In this document: positions 23,669 through 38,689 of the stretch, in pieces | Layout of the letters: every line of letters starts with the position of its first letter | How positions within the stretch are numbered: position 1 is the first letter of the stretch | Source: Coenobita brevimanus | Taxonomy: Eukaryota; Arthropoda; Malacostraca; Decapoda; Coenobitidae | DNA: 64,000 nt | Assembly (NCBI GenBank): GCA_032717465.1 | Contig: CM064665.1 | Span: forward strand, 22,890,588 to 22,954,587 | Direction of reading: 5' to 3' | Program-made: the position numbers and the translations under genes | Notes under the pieces: generated by a model | Database searches by the model: none | Told to the model about the DNA's origin: nothing | Seen by the model: the letters and a program-made list of their open reading frames with translations, nothing else

Positions 23669-23896
23669 CCCGAAAAAAGTATTTAAAAAACACAAAATAA
23701 AGGTCAATAATCTGTGACAAAAATTTTGCAATTATATGTGCTTTCTTTTTTTTTTCTTTCTTTTTGCTCTCTTCACCTGTTGATCGTAAATTTTGGAAGC
23801 ATTACTGTTGCTCTGACAGTATATTATAAACATCTATTCTTGCCTTTCACTATCACTTTCGCACACTGGCTCACACATTCACTCCAGCACCCCCGC

Positions 23897-23899
<3 letters not shown>

Positions 23900-23984
<85 letters not shown>
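23900..23984. repeat. (CA)n microsatellite
   Basis: About 42 CA units, followed to about 24160 by degenerate CACTCTCTCACAC sequence. Confidence 0.98.
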
Positions 23985-23986
<2 letters not shown>

Positions 23987-24183
23987 TCTCAATTCCTCTG
24001 TTACTAACACTCATACCTTCTAAACTTAACGTGCCTAACGCTCTCAGTCACTCACACTTTCCCATAGCCGCCCTCTCACACTTTCTCACCTCGCCTCTCA
24101 TTAAGACTAATGCTCCGTCAGCTCACACCCTTTCATGTCCTCACTCATACTCACACTCTCCTGGTCAGGTGGTTTCCCATAAC

Positions 24184-24390
24184 AAATGGACGCCTGGTGG
24201 TCTAGCGGGTTATGACGCTCCAACCGAATGTGGAACATTAGGGTTTAAATATGACAGGTGGATGGTGATTACTGATCACATAATACTGCTCGAGAGCCAG
24301 TGGTCGGTTACCGTCGCCAAAAATGAGGGAGTTTTACCTCTTGATAGGCGAGTAGAGGATGAGAGGATGGATGGATGGATAGATATTATG
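24184..24390 (+). mobile_element. Diverged S1-like tRNA-derived repeat
   Basis: GCCTGGTGGTCTAGCGGGTT (A-box-like), GCTCCAACCGAATG, AGGGTTTAAATATGA (B-box-like) and a GGATGGATGGATGGAT tail follow the S1 order, but the body is more different than between other S1 copies. Probably a separate subfamily. Plus strand, lacking the 5' hairpin part. Confidence 0.55.
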
Positions 24391-25415
24391 TTTCGCATCT
24401 TAATGAATTCCTTGCAAACATATGGTGTAAGAGTGCAATTCGGAATTTTTGCCCCGGTCGGTAGGATGACGTCTGAGTTTAGCGTACTGATGCTACCTTG
24501 CGACAGTTAAATTCACCTATGAACGATAGTTCATATTAATGAAGACTGTTAAAAGTTTTTCTTAAAGTTAGGTAAGTAAAATCTAATGAAGACAGCACGA
24601 TTAAATAAGAAGTACGTCTGGTGCTACAGGAAATGTAATTAAGAAATCAAACATCGTAGCTCACAACTCGAAGATTCAGAGTTTGATTGTAGGACCGGTC
24701 TAAATTCTTATCCTTTCTTCTCATGCAGCTGTATAATTGGCAACACATACAGTATATAAATGTGACTGGTGGCCAGTACGGGAAGTATTGGGCTTTACAA
24801 AATTACCTGCCTGCCTTAAAGACTCTCGATCGTAAATTTCTTATCTTCTGGGAGATAATTTTTCCCAAAGAGCGGTTAATTATTCTCCCTGGAAAATGCG
24901 TTAGTGTTTTAGCGTTAAAGTTATAATTTGCTTTCCATCAGAGCCTGGTAATATCACAGGGAAGATGAAATAATTCCCTCGAGGACTTACAATAACATTG
25001 GCAAAATCCTGTTGACAAAGTTACCATAATCATTACTTCCTCCCAGCAGTATTTACGAAACACTCTCTCATTACATTACCTGTCAAGTTAGCAGAAAAGT
25101 TAAGTTCGAGTTTTCCTTGTTAGCTCGGTGAAAATTTGAGTCTGGAGCACACTTACCCACAGCCAGGATGCGATGAGATGAAGCAGAATCAATGACCGGT
25201 ATATAAATGGAAAACATCACATCTTTAAACCAGAATGCACTCAGAGACCACATGCCTCCACTACAGGCAGTATAGTTTCTGATTTATTAATCAACTTCCT
25301 TCTTTCTTCATTTGCGGAGGTAATGAATTCTACGTCTTATCTGCCCTCTGTACACAATCCGAGACAAGACAATGCTCTGCCTACACCAATCTACTGTATG
25401 AATAATTCCTACATC
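24391..25415. other. Non-coding stretch, no gene recognised
   Basis: Mixed AT-rich sequence, with no coding motif or repeat noticed. Confidence 0.4.
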
Positions 25416-25419
25416 TGGA

Positions 25420-25600
25420 ACCGGATCCACCTGAAAATCGAATAAACTCATCTTTGACCGAACTCCAACATATCCCCGAGATTTCACTGAAATCCTGTTA
25501 CATCTTTTTGAGATACCCTGTCCACAGACAGACAGACACGGGTGAATACTTGTACTACATAGCCTCCTCCAACTTCATTGGCGGAGGTCATAATTCAGTA
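25420..25600 (+). repeat. GGATCC/GACAGACA dispersed repeat
   Basis: GGAACCGGATCC, then CGAGATTTCACTGAAATCC, TTTTTGAGATACCCTGTCC, CAGACAGACACGGGTGAATA and CCTCCTCCAACTTCATTGG, GGCGGAGGTCAT. This is the most complete copy of the family seen in fragments at 11.39-11.55 and 12.09-12.20 kb. Confidence 0.6.
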
Positions 25601-27497
25601 TTTTATCATTCACACCATCATCGTTATCGTCTTAAATCATGATCATCATCATTATCATCAAAATCGTCCTGAACCTTTTCCTATTTCCTATTAATTTATG
25701 GGTTGGATGGGATCAGAAAAGAAAATTATCAAACTGCTGAGGGGGGGGGGGTGAAGCAAGCACAGTGACTAGTTAAGCGAGCCCTACATCATGTCACTTT
25801 TCATTTATGCCGTGGAAGTACTTGGTTTCACCCTTGTAATATTTTATCGCATGAATAAAATATTAGTATATTTCGGTGTTTTTAAACCCGTTACTGCCAG
25901 AAATCCCTCCAAAGTTGAACACAGTTGTTGAGTTGCAATAAGAATGAAATAAGTCCTTCATATATTTAACACAAAGGAATGCTTACAGACACCAGTAGCA
26001 GCATTAAGCAACAGTCAGAATATAACACGGAGGATGGCAGACCAAGGTTGCCCTCTTCACCAGTCCACCATTCTTCATTTACATTATAAACAATGAAATA
26101 AGTGAAGAAGAAGCAAATTTGCTTAAGTGTGTGGATGAGTCCTTGACCGAGTCAAGAGAGAACGGTACGGTATCATAATAAGTGTACTCGTAGTATACAA
26201 GGCGAAACAGAGACGTATATGGAAGAATGTGAGTCAAGCGTCAGAGCGAGAGAAAACTTGAAAACTGAACAATGCTAAATGAATATGAGCTTCTTGAGGG
26301 TAAGTTAAAATCCATGCAGGTGGAGAGCATACAAAGAGTGTTTGGTTAGCATTATTTAGAGCAAGTATTGTAGTGGAAGTTTGTCAGCTAGTAAGAGTAG
26401 AACATCATGGCGGAAGTGAAAGCAGATGCAGCAGTGATAAAGAAGAAGAATATGAGCAGAATAAAAATCCTGTTGACAAAGAAAGAGGGAGTGTGATTTC
26501 AGTAAGATTTGTGTAAAGGGAAAAAGGCATGTGATGACCTTATAAGGAAACATATACAAGTTTCCGAGTAAGTCGAAACTGCTTTGGAAAGAAGAGCGAA
26601 AATGTGGAAATCAAAGAGAGAAAAAAAAGTGAAAACTGTAAGTCATTAATGTGGTATGATGTTAAAAAGTGGAAGGAATGCAGAATATGGAAATTAGAAG
26701 TTGATGACTTGGAATGACGAAAGCAGAGCGGCTGCATACAAGATTGGGTTGGGAGTAGCACAACAAAGGAACCTTGTTGCCGAGAGTGTGGGAATGGTTG
26801 AAGAAAAAAAAAGTGTAAATGGCTGAAGAACAGGAAAACAAGTGTGATGTGGTTCTTGCAGAAGTAATTAAATGTAGTGGAGAGAGCGCAGTGAACTGTT
26901 TGTATAAAAAATGCACAAAACACTGAATAAATGTTTCTATCAGTGGTGCTGAAGGAGACTGTGGATGAGTTCCTTTGTATAAGTAAAAATGACCTTAGTT
27001 AATAAATCTTTTAGTAACTGCTAAGTACTCGGTGAATGTATAGTGATAGAAAACGTAGCACAATTGTCATACTGTCAAATAAGCAACGAACTGGGTGATA
27101 TTGGAGTGTGAAAATTGTGAAAACTAAATACTTGCAGTAAGCTGGGCCGTGAAGAACACGTATGAAGGGTTCAAGTTATTTACGCATCAGTTGATGTTGA
27201 AAACACAACTAGCTGAATAAACAGGAGGGGTTAACGGTAGACTCTGTGTATGTGTAGGGTGGTAGGGAAACTGCTGAATGCTGGAAAGGTAGACATGGTA
27301 AATGAGTGTATGAAAAAATACTGATAAGGCAAAATAATAATAATAAAAATAATATTATTAATAATAAAGTAGATGTTTAATTTCTTCCTGTTCATTCGAG
27401 AAAACATGGAACTGCATACAGAGTCTTGTGATATGTATGCCGAGTTAGTTGAAATTCTTGAACTCGCTTTCCCTTATTTCCGATCGTTTTTATTTTC
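25601..27497. other. Non-coding stretch with a possible RT relic
   Basis: AT-rich with ATC/CAT-rich text at 25615-25665, a G-run at 25741 and (AAT)n at 27330-27366. On the plus strand near 26030-26170 there is sequence reminiscent of an RT block (a QGCPL-SP-like string followed by NEISEEEANLLK-like codons), but it needs two frameshifts. No gene is supported. Confidence 0.35.
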
Positions 27498-27785
27498 GTA
27501 GGGGGTTTCCGGTACACCAGGAAACCATTTACTATGCTGGGTGGTAACCATATAAACTGATTATGGCGCCTGGTGGTTTAGTGGGTAATTAAGATGCTCC
27601 AATCTGATTGAACCTGTGTAGGATTATATCTAAGGGATGGTTGGGATTTATTGCTCACGTAATGCCACTCAGGGATGAGTGAGACTGGTCATTCTCATCT
27701 TAAATGTCAGGACCAACTTGCCTAGACCCGGGCTCCTACGCTCCTCATACGGCAACATAAAATTGGATGATGGATGATGGATGGG
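27498..27785 (+). mobile_element. S1 repeat copy, plus strand
   Basis: Reads, in order, the hairpin with CACCAGGAAACCATTTACTA, GGTGGTAACCATATAAAC, GGCGCCTGGTGGTTTAGTGG, a B-box-like GTAGGATTATATC, CACTCAGGGATGAGTGAG, CTTAAATGTCAGGACC and a GGATGATGGATGATGGATGG tail. Lacks the 5' C/T-rich part of the longest copies. It abuts the ~290-bp satellite. Confidence 0.75.
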
Positions 27786-29455
27786 AGGTTTACCCCTCCA
27801 AGAAATATTAGGGGGTAACGCTCCCCAAATATCGCATTACGGATGAGAGTCCATTGTACAACGTGAACTAATATACCAAAAGCATATCTACAATCACTCC
27901 ACAATTTCCGAGATTATTTATTTCCTGAGGGGAGATTGACCTCTCTTAAATTTACAGATGTAAAACTATATACAGTATGATCGTAAACTTTTTTAGTAAC
28001 CAAACGTACTCACCTGGGGAATGTTATTTTGATCTTTTTTCCATTTCTGGTCATTCATATTTTTGGGAGCGGGCTGGTTCCCCTAAGAATCATGTTGGGG
28101 GTTCATGCTCCCCAGATATGGCACTACGAATGAGATGCCATTGTAGAACATGTACTAAGATAACGCCATTTCTGTCCTCCTTTCACTATTACTGAGAGTA
28201 TTCAGTTGGGTGGCGCACCTGGCCCTCCTAATAATAGTGGCCAGAAAATTGTATATACTGAAATATCATCGCAGCAACCAGACGAAATCACCTGGGAAGG
28301 CGGTGGGTGAATCGATAGAGAGGCGGCCTGCAGTCCTAACGGACCCAGGATTGAATCCCGGCTGGGGTAGGGACCATTTTAAGAATTTGAATTTCATAAA
28401 AGCAGACTTTCCTGAACTACCAGATGACCCGCCGACATGTCGTAAAAATACCCCCTCTAATACCAATACACCAATCCTGTATGAGACAGCCCTAGCATGT
28501 ATTCAATGTGGATGGTGGGTGTTAGCCCCGAAGTGGTGACATGTGGAGATGTAGGAGGACTATTGGGTCTTGGGATAGGTCAGTGCCCCCAAGAAATAGG
28601 CTCTGAAGCATTTGCCCAGAGTCGGACACGTAAAAAGAAAAAAAAAAAACTTTTCTACTTCTTATCATTATTATTATTATTATTTTTTTTGTGGAGGGGG
28701 GGGCGATGGGGCTGACCACCCCCAGAATCCTCGGGGTTTGGGGGGTCATGCTCCTCAAATATCGCTGAGCAGTTTCTTCTTGTGCATTCAGAGAAGTCAT
28801 GAAACTTCATAACCATTCCTGTGATATGTATGTCACTTTCGTTGAAATCCGAGTGCTCATTTCCCCCCATGTCTGATTTACCTTTAGAAGGGGGGCTGAC
28901 CCTCCAAGAATCGTTGGGGTTCACGATCTCTAAATATCACATGGTGGGTGAGAGTCCATCACACAATATGTACTAAGTTATCAAAGTTATATCTGCACCC
29001 CTTCCCCCATTTTGTATCCTTTATAAGTTTTGGAGGGGGACTGACCCCCCAGAGTAAGGATGGAAATTTTTAAACAGTGGAATACATTATCAAAATCCAG
29101 GCGAACTGACTTGTGAAACTTCGTTAAAAGGCATCTGTACACTTTCCCCTATTTGTGATCGTTTTTTTAATTTCTGGACGAGGGGCTTACCCCCCTTCCA
29201 AGCATCATGGTGTATTACACTTCCCAAATGTTGCATGACGCACGACAGCCCATTGTACAACATTTACTAATATATCAGAGTCATATATGCCCCCCTTTCG
29301 CTATCTCTGAGAATTTTTAATATGACGAGGGGGCTGACCCCCCCCCTTTAAAAATCATGGAGGTAAAATTGTATATGGTGGAAGACCTTTCCAGGAACCC
29401 GACGAACTCACCAGGAAAGATTCCATCAAATCCATCAGATAACCTAGGAGGAATT

Positions 29456-29458
<3 letters not shown>
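27786..29458 (+). repeat. ~290-bp satellite with G/C hairpins
   Basis: Recurring block: CCCCAAGAATCAT, GGGGTTCATGCTCCCCA, AATATCGCAT, GAGAGTCCATTGTACAAC, GTACTAATATATC, then GGAGGGGGACTGACCCCCC and GTATATA/GACGAACTCACC. Block starts near 27800, 28079, 28718 (partial), 28893 and 29195 give a period near 280-300 bp. GGGGG(x)CTGACCCCC forms a perfect short hairpin, and most units carry one or two. One unit is split by an S2 SINE (28297-28651). No coding capacity. Confidence 0.75.
28297..28651 (+). mobile_element. S2 tRNA-derived SINE
   Basis: The head GGTGGGTGAATCGATAGAG (A-box-like), GGCGGCCTGCAGTCC and GGATTGAATCCCGGC (B-box-like, canonical GGTTCGAATCC) is tRNA-like. The body includes GATGACCCGCCGACATGTCG, GTATGAGACAGCCCTAGC and GAAGTGGTGACATGTGGAG, and it ends GTCGGACACGT followed by an A-rich tail (AAAAAGAAAAAAAAAAA). 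It interrupts the satellite. A minus-strand 5'-truncated copy is at 42652-42905 with a T-run on its 3' side. RNA polymerase III transcription and LINE-driven retroposition are inferred from the family type. Confidence 0.82.

Positions 29459-29505
<47 letters not shown>
29459..29505. repeat. (CA)n microsatellite
   Basis: 23 CA units. Confidence 0.97.
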
Positions 29506-29507
<2 letters not shown>

Positions 29508-29560
29508 CTGAATCTAGGGCAACGATATAGGGCGAGTTGCCTAAAATTTTACCATCCTGG

Positions 29561-29561
<1 letters not shown>

Positions 29562-29606
<45 letters not shown>
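29562..29606. repeat. (ATA)n microsatellite
   Basis: 15 ATA units; a short (GAT)n follows at about 29678-29702. Confidence 0.97.
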
Positions 29607-32229
<2,623 letters not shown>

Positions 32230-32560
32230 AGCAATGCCAAAGGCTTTGGTAGTGCGATCAAGTCGGTGTCTGTCCGTCTGTCTGGCTACTAACAAATTAA
32301 ATCACCCGTGTCTGATCCGATAGGGACCAAAACTGGGTCTGGGAAGAAGTGGTCCGTTTTAGGTGCAGATCAGTGAAGGGTGATGGGTTAAGGATAAATT
32401 CCTGGTGCGGCTTTATCTCACGAATGTCTGATCCTGTCTGGATCAAAATTACCACATATGTGTGGCCACAAGAAGAAGTGATTCAGTTGAAGTGCACATC
32501 GATCAAGGTCAAGTTTACAAGTCAAGGTCAACTTTCAGGTACGGTGTCGCTTTGTTCATT
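32230..32560 (+). repeat. GTCTGTCCGTCTGT-type dispersed repeat
   Basis: AATGCCAAAGGCTTTGG, TCTGTCCGTCTGTCTGGCTA, GTCTGATCCGATAGGGACC and a second GTCTGATCCTGTCTGGATC, then AAGGTCAAGTTTACAAGTCA and AAGGTCA words. It resembles 63.66-64.0 kb and, more loosely, 4.25-4.82 kb. It holds two internal half-units (32285-32380, 32410-32500). Confidence 0.5.
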
Positions 32561-34504
32561 TAATACCCTTTATATTTACTGACAAGTACTGTATAACTTT
32601 AGGTTATAAAGTACAAACACATAACAACACAACTTATAAGCGAACATGATATTAAAGTTAGAATGTAATTAAGGTAAAACAGATTGCCTTCCTAAAACAG
32701 ACAGAAGATATAATCTTATAAATGAGAAAGTGGATATGAGTACAAGCAGATGGAGAAAGGAAGAACACACCGGATACATTTTATCCTTGGTGGACTCAGA
32801 ACAAGCTGTTAATTCATAAATGCACTATTATGTAAGAATGAACAAGACATTAACTTGCAAACACTCAAAGAAAAAGATATCATATTTAAAGGCTGCCAAC
32901 ACTTGCTTAGAGCTACCAGTCAGTAGAGAACGGGACATTAGCCTATACAGTATAAGAAATTAGTTTGTTGGTAGTAAATGTGAAGATAAATGTTACCATA
33001 CAAACGTCGAAACAAAAAAAATAGATATAAATACATGCTGGTGGAGAAGGGAAATGCACAAGATATACTTTGCCCTGCGTGGATATTTAACTGTCTTCGT
33101 TTCCTCGTGCCTCAGTTCCTCAGCTCTGGGAAATGTGTATTGTGCCTAACACTTTCGTCGCTCGCTGAATATCCCGGGTTTATAAAATATTTTGTTTCCA
33201 GCGATGGATCACCACGATGGGGGATATCCAAGGCATCATCATTTAATATATATATCGTAGAAACAGAATTTCTTGCATGCAGGCAACTTGAATCTCGTTT
33301 TATTGATAATATTTATGGCATCTGCGCTGTTCAACCATGAATTCACACTGAGAACGAAGGAACGAGTTAAGAGTTCCAGCACTATGATTTAATTTTATTA
33401 CATTCGAACTATCAGATGAAATTTTGAAGCTTATGAAGAAGACCAATTAATGAATCGCTTAGCCAATTCAGCAGAAGTAATGCTTCGCCAAACATGTTTT
33501 TTTCTTCCTATTCCATTACATATTCTGTTTTCACGTAAGTAATAATCTCTTCAATAAGTTTATATCTGTTTATTCACTTTTCTCCTGCTTGCTATAAGCG
33601 ATTTTATTCAACTCTGGCTGTATTTTTAAAAGCAGAGGGAATATACATTTCGTTAGTTAACCATTTCACAGTCAGAGTACTCTAAGTTTAATCGTCCGTC
33701 TGTAGTAAGAAAAAACAAAAAAAAAATCTTCAATTGACGTAAGCGGCTAATGCAAGCTATGGGCGTGCACACAGAGCCAACCTGAATTATGGGATGAGGC
33801 GCCTCTAACGCACTTGCAGGCAAGACATACACTTAAAGAGCCTCAACCCACATTTACCTGTACTCCCCTCAAGCCACCCACTCCTCACCCATACCTACTC
33901 CCTTAGCACTGCAGGTAGGGAAGATGATGTCTGACAAACTATCAGCGTAGTTTTGTGATTTTCACGCGATACCTTCATTAATTTTTAGATGTAAGAACAT
34001 ATCTGGCAGTGGCCTGGTCTCTAAATCAGATTTAACGATATTCACAGGCAAGGTGATTCAGTCTAGCAAAGCCCAATACGGCGTTTCATTTTATCTCTCA
34101 AAGGATTTTCAGTCACTGTGTTACACTATGGCAAAACCCTATATGGTGCTTCACTGTACTTCCCTAAGGATTTCCGGAGTAAGATACTTGATTCACCGGA
34201 CGTCTTGTAAGGCGCTTCACTCTAGTGAGGCCTGTAATGAACTTGCATCTGTCTGGTAGGATCTGGTAGGTTACTTACGTATCTGTTCCTTGTTTATCTT
34301 ATAAGGACAAGAAGGGGGCGAGACCCTCGGAGGTATTAACACATGACGGACCACATCAGTATGTTCACACAGTATGGCTTTTCATTTCCACTTACAAGTA
34401 TTTTGTACGTACTTCCGCTTGACACAGGAAAATAGGTAGTGTCCACTGTGGAGGTGGTGTATTCGTAATAAATGAGGGTCACTCACCTACCACAACCCTC
34501 ACAT
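32561..34504. other. 1.9-kb stretch with no recognised gene
   Basis: AT-rich, with a 116-codon frame at 32990-33340 that shows no recognisable motif. A weak internal repeat with GGCG(T/C)TTCA and AAGGATTTCC words occurs at 34075-34230. Confidence 0.4.

Positions 34505-34592
<88 letters not shown>
34505..34592. repeat. (AC)n then (ATCC)n microsatellite
   Basis: About 33 AC units, then ATCCATCCATCCATC, the tail of the S1 copy that follows. Confidence 0.97.
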
Positions 34593-35273
<681 letters not shown>

Positions 35274-35275
<2 letters not shown>

Positions 35276-35660
35276 AGCCTCAGTGGTAGAGTGTGAGTTT
35301 TCGTACACTGAAGAACGAGGGTTCGCGCCCCGCCAGGGTAATAAACTTCTGGCCACATACTGCTTCGCGGACATCAGGGGTGCTGTGGTTGAACCAGTGT
35401 CGCATACTATAAAGTATGCTTGCACCCAGTCGGCTTGCGCGGGCCGATTACACTTGGTTCACAGAGTATACACACATCCAAAGCCACTCCAACACTACAA
35501 TTACACTTACAAGCTCTTCTCACCCTACATACAATCTCTACCAGACAGCCTAAGTTACTTGGTAGAGATACATTGGCTGTATCGTCCCCACTTCGGTCGG
35601 GATAGGCCGGTCTTGAAGTGGACACTAAAACGGCTGATGAGATGATAGAGAGAGAGAGGG
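35274..35660 (+). mobile_element. S3 tRNA-derived SINE
   Basis: A tRNA-like head starts flush with the TA array: GCCTCAGTGGTAGAGTG (A box) and GAGGGTTCGCGCCCCGCC (B box GGTTCGCGCCC, close to consensus). The AGTGT/ACACT arm between them mimics an anticodon stem but has an oversized loop, so it is not a functional tRNA. The body includes GGTGCTGTGGTTGAACCAG, GGCTTGCGCGGGCCGAT, CACTTCGGTCGGGATAGGCC and ends ACGGCTGATGAGATGATAGA followed by GA-rich tail. Only one copy is in the window. Confidence 0.75.
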
Positions 35661-36810
35661 AGAGAAACATGAGCAAACAGACTGGCACGGACAGAATGAC
35701 GCAGACAGTAAGGCAGGAAAAGAGGTTGGGAGTCAGGCAGGCAGATAGGAGGGCAAGCAGTCAGAAAGACAGAGAGAGTAGAACAGTAGACACAATTTAT
35801 CCAAGCAAACTTCAGGCATGTAGAAAGAAATTATAATAAAATGCAGACTCTGACTGCAGAACATGGTCGAGTTTTCCATGCTGGAAAAAATGCTACATTT
35901 TTACTTCTAAAAACAGATTGCTCCACATTGTTTCTCAGCTGATAGTTGCATCCCAACCAGCGAATATTTTCCTGAGGCAGAGGAGTGACAGGAGTGAACT
36001 GGCATGGGTGACGGTGTGGCCGACACTGCCACCTTCATCCGGTACAGACTTGGGGCTTCAGTAATCTCAGATGTCAAGCTCCAACTGCTACAGTAGGCCT
36101 GAACAGAATGGCCTCTCATCTGTCTCTTGTTGTCTTGCCCTAACTGTCTCAGTCTCTGGCCGTCTCTCTGACGTTCTAGACAACATCTTGGATTCCTATA
36201 TGATTACTGTATAATAGCTCTTTGAATGCGGTGACTTATTTCTGTTTTTGCTGCCTTCAGGCGTTGATATCCACTAGGATAGACCCTTGAACTGAACAAT
36301 GTAAACACAGCCTTAATTAGTACCTTCAGCAATTGACGCTCATCCTACAGTGAATAAAATCGTCTTATGGTGACAAAAAAAAAAAAAAAAAATCAGTTAA
36401 TTTGTCGCTGTGCTAACACTTTACAGTAAATGGTTATAGCTGTCCGAGGCAGAGGTTATGTCTATTTATTAATCTATCAGTTACCTGGCAATCTATCAGT
36501 TACCTAACGCCGCATCGTATGAGGGATGTCCTCAATAAAAGGACCTCCACACTCTTCCGTCTCTCCTCAGGAATGACCCTTCCTCCCACAGCAGACAACC
36601 ATCCCTTAAATATTTTCACACCTCATCACTTCATTCTTTTCATGGGCTTCCCGCTCTTCCTCATCCCAGCCATCTCATTCCCATATTTAGATACTGGTTG
36701 ACTTGTTCTTCATAATTTGTAGAATACTGTAAGCTAATGTGGCAATCACATTATAGTTTAATTCTCTCGCGTTTCGGTACTTTTTCCTATATTTTAGTAA
36801 CTATAGTCGC
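35661..36810. other. Non-coding stretch, no gene recognised
   Basis: Purine-rich near the S3 tail, then mixed sequence with an A-run at 36375. A 70-codon minus frame at 35907-36119 looks slightly coding-like (ends KYSLVGMQLSAEKQCGAICF) but has no recognisable domain. Confidence 0.35.
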
Positions 36811-37054
36811 GGCGCACGACTCTGAGGTTGTCATTATCGTACTCTGGCAACCTACTTGTCAACAGCGCGTCCGATTTCGTATCATAATTATTATACACGA
36901 ATCATATCATACACAAATATATCATACACGAATATTATTATACACACACATATTATACACCAATCACAGCGTATCATATTATAACCGAAATCAGAAGTGC
37001 AGTTGACGGGTAGGTTGCCAGGGTACGATAATGACAACCTCAGAATTGTGCGTC
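36811..37054. mobile_element. Hairpin MITE with ~90-bp inverted repeats
   Basis: Left arm 36811-36900 and right arm 36967-37054 are imperfect inverted repeats. Both read GCACGACTCTGAGGTTG / GCACAATTCTGAGGTTG, then TCATTATCGTAC(T/C)CTGGC, AACCTAC, GTCAAC and GATTTCG. The centre is AT-rich, with repeated ATCATACAC words. At about 244 bp with no coding capacity it is a typical MITE. No clear target duplication was found by eye. Confidence 0.8.
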
Positions 37055-37952
37055 ACGAGTTTTTATTGTGCTTTCCTGCCACTGTAGGATTGTGCAATTA
37101 CTGTTTCTTATTGTAACTTCAGTTTACGTATTCATAAAGGAACATACGGTATCAGTGATGAACTGTAGGTGGCTGGACTTCAAGAGAATTACTTCATTTG
37201 AAACTTCGAGCACTATGACAGTTAATTTTCATCACAACTATCGTTGTGGCTAAGCATAAGCAGCTTCGTATTTTATTCAAAATTTCGACAGACAATCATA
37301 TTCAGCTAATAGAAACTTACGTTAGTCAAAGGGTTAATTGGAGAGGCATAGCTAAGCTGAATGAATTGGAAAATGATAGATTAGAAAACATGGAAAAAAA
37401 ATCATTATCGTGTTTCAGAGGTTAACCAGTTCATTCCCATGACTTATTTTCGATTGTGTTCTTTCCGCCTTTAGACCGTTGCATGTAGATTCTCTAACGG
37501 AGGAGATTTCTCCTAACCTGAATGAAATCGTCTGGACGGAGTAAGATAAAATATAATTTGCATGTCATGTGTGTCGCCTTCTTACGAAATGCGAAAAGTA
37601 CCATCAGACAAATGAATTAATTTAGCCACATCTTTGCCTTGAATAGGAAATGTTTAATTAATTCTCGCTCATTCCAACAATATGTCAGTCGAACCTGAGG
37701 GGGACTTTCCTGAGTTATATGAAATGATCTGCAGGAAGCATGAATATTTCCTAATAACGCGTCCTTCTCGAAGGTGATCTTTCATTTATCTATTAATTTA
37801 TTTCTATACTTAAATATTGAATTGGTATTTATTTATATATTGTTTGATTGATTTATAAAATTATTTATTCTTCTATTTCTAAAATATTTTTGTTTATTGC
37901 TTTCAGTGCATGTTACCCACACTAGGAAAAAACTTTTAAGATAAAAATGTTA
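37055..37952. other. Non-coding AT-rich stretch
   Basis: TTTATT-rich, no gene or shared repeat. Confidence 0.4.
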
Positions 37953-38038
37953 ATCCCTTCAGTTTGGTGTTGTAACATATGTTGTTACCTCAAGTCTATA
38001 GAATTCAAATAAGGATGGATTTGTGAAACTGAAGGGAT
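37953..38038. repeat. 86-bp foldback with 13-bp perfect inverted ends
   Basis: ATCCCTTCAGTTT at 37953-37965 and AAACTGAAGGGAT at 38026-38038 are exact reverse complements. Inside, GTAACATATGTTGTTAC is nearly palindromic. It may be a very short MITE or a structured RNA; no second copy is in the window. Confidence 0.6.
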
Positions 38039-38591
38039 AGGTCATGCCTTCATTTAGCCCTTCACTACTAGGGTATTCCCCTTGGCTGAATACATGTAAG
38101 TTGGTGGTAGCAAGATTATACTCCATCAAGATGTCCTCGCTGTGAAGGGAGTTAAACCCTGCAGTACTGTGGTGCCCGCCCCCCCCTTTTTTTTTTTTTT
38201 TTTTATTCGTGCCGGACAATCATATTCAGAATATTAAACAGTTCCTAGTGAAAAGCTTGTTTGCTTGCCCGTTGAGACGTTTTCATTTTATTCATCTCCA
38301 GACTGTTATATTTATAGAAATTCCGGATAGAACTGCCGAACACTCCTAAAATACTGTATTTTCCATGTGCATTCCTTCTAACAAACATTGTTTTGTTTTG
38401 TTTTCTATCATTGTCTTGCTGATTTACCCGGATGACGTGTTTGTATGGGAGAGCCTTCCTCTTCCCTATCCTTTTCTCTTACACGTTGGTTATATCATTG
38501 TTGAATTAACATTTTTTTCCAACAGATAACCTCATCATGGGCCACCAGGCCTCCTGTTATCTATACTTCCTATGTACACTTTTTTTTTTTT
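38039..38591. other. Non-coding stretch with T-runs
   Basis: Contains a C-run and T-run at 38175-38204 and a T-run at 38580-38592 that serves as the A-tail of the minus-strand LINE that follows. Confidence 0.45.
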
Positions 38592-38689
38592 TAATGCGAG
38601 GAAGAAGGAACCAAAGGCCATAAGCCTGCAATAACAGTTCCCTCCAAGAGAAAAACAAGATACAGTAGAGAGCCAAATTCAAGATCCGA

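Noticed and set aside
26030..26170. RT motif remnant (QGCPL-SP-like string)
   Set aside because: Needs two frameshifts within 60 bp and has no neighbouring RT blocks; kept only as a remark in the non-coding entry.
34075..34230. Weak tandem of GGCG(T/C)TTCACT and AAGGATTTCC words
   Set aside because: Only three degenerate units; not enough to call a repeat family.
35276..35340. Possible functional tRNA gene
   Set aside because: A and B boxes are present, but the anticodon loop is about 10 nt, the acceptor ends do not pair, and a SINE-type body follows.
35907..36119. 70-codon minus-strand frame ending in KYSLVGMQLSAEKQCGAICF
   Set aside because: Looks slightly coding-like, but no domain, splice signal or partner exon could be supported.
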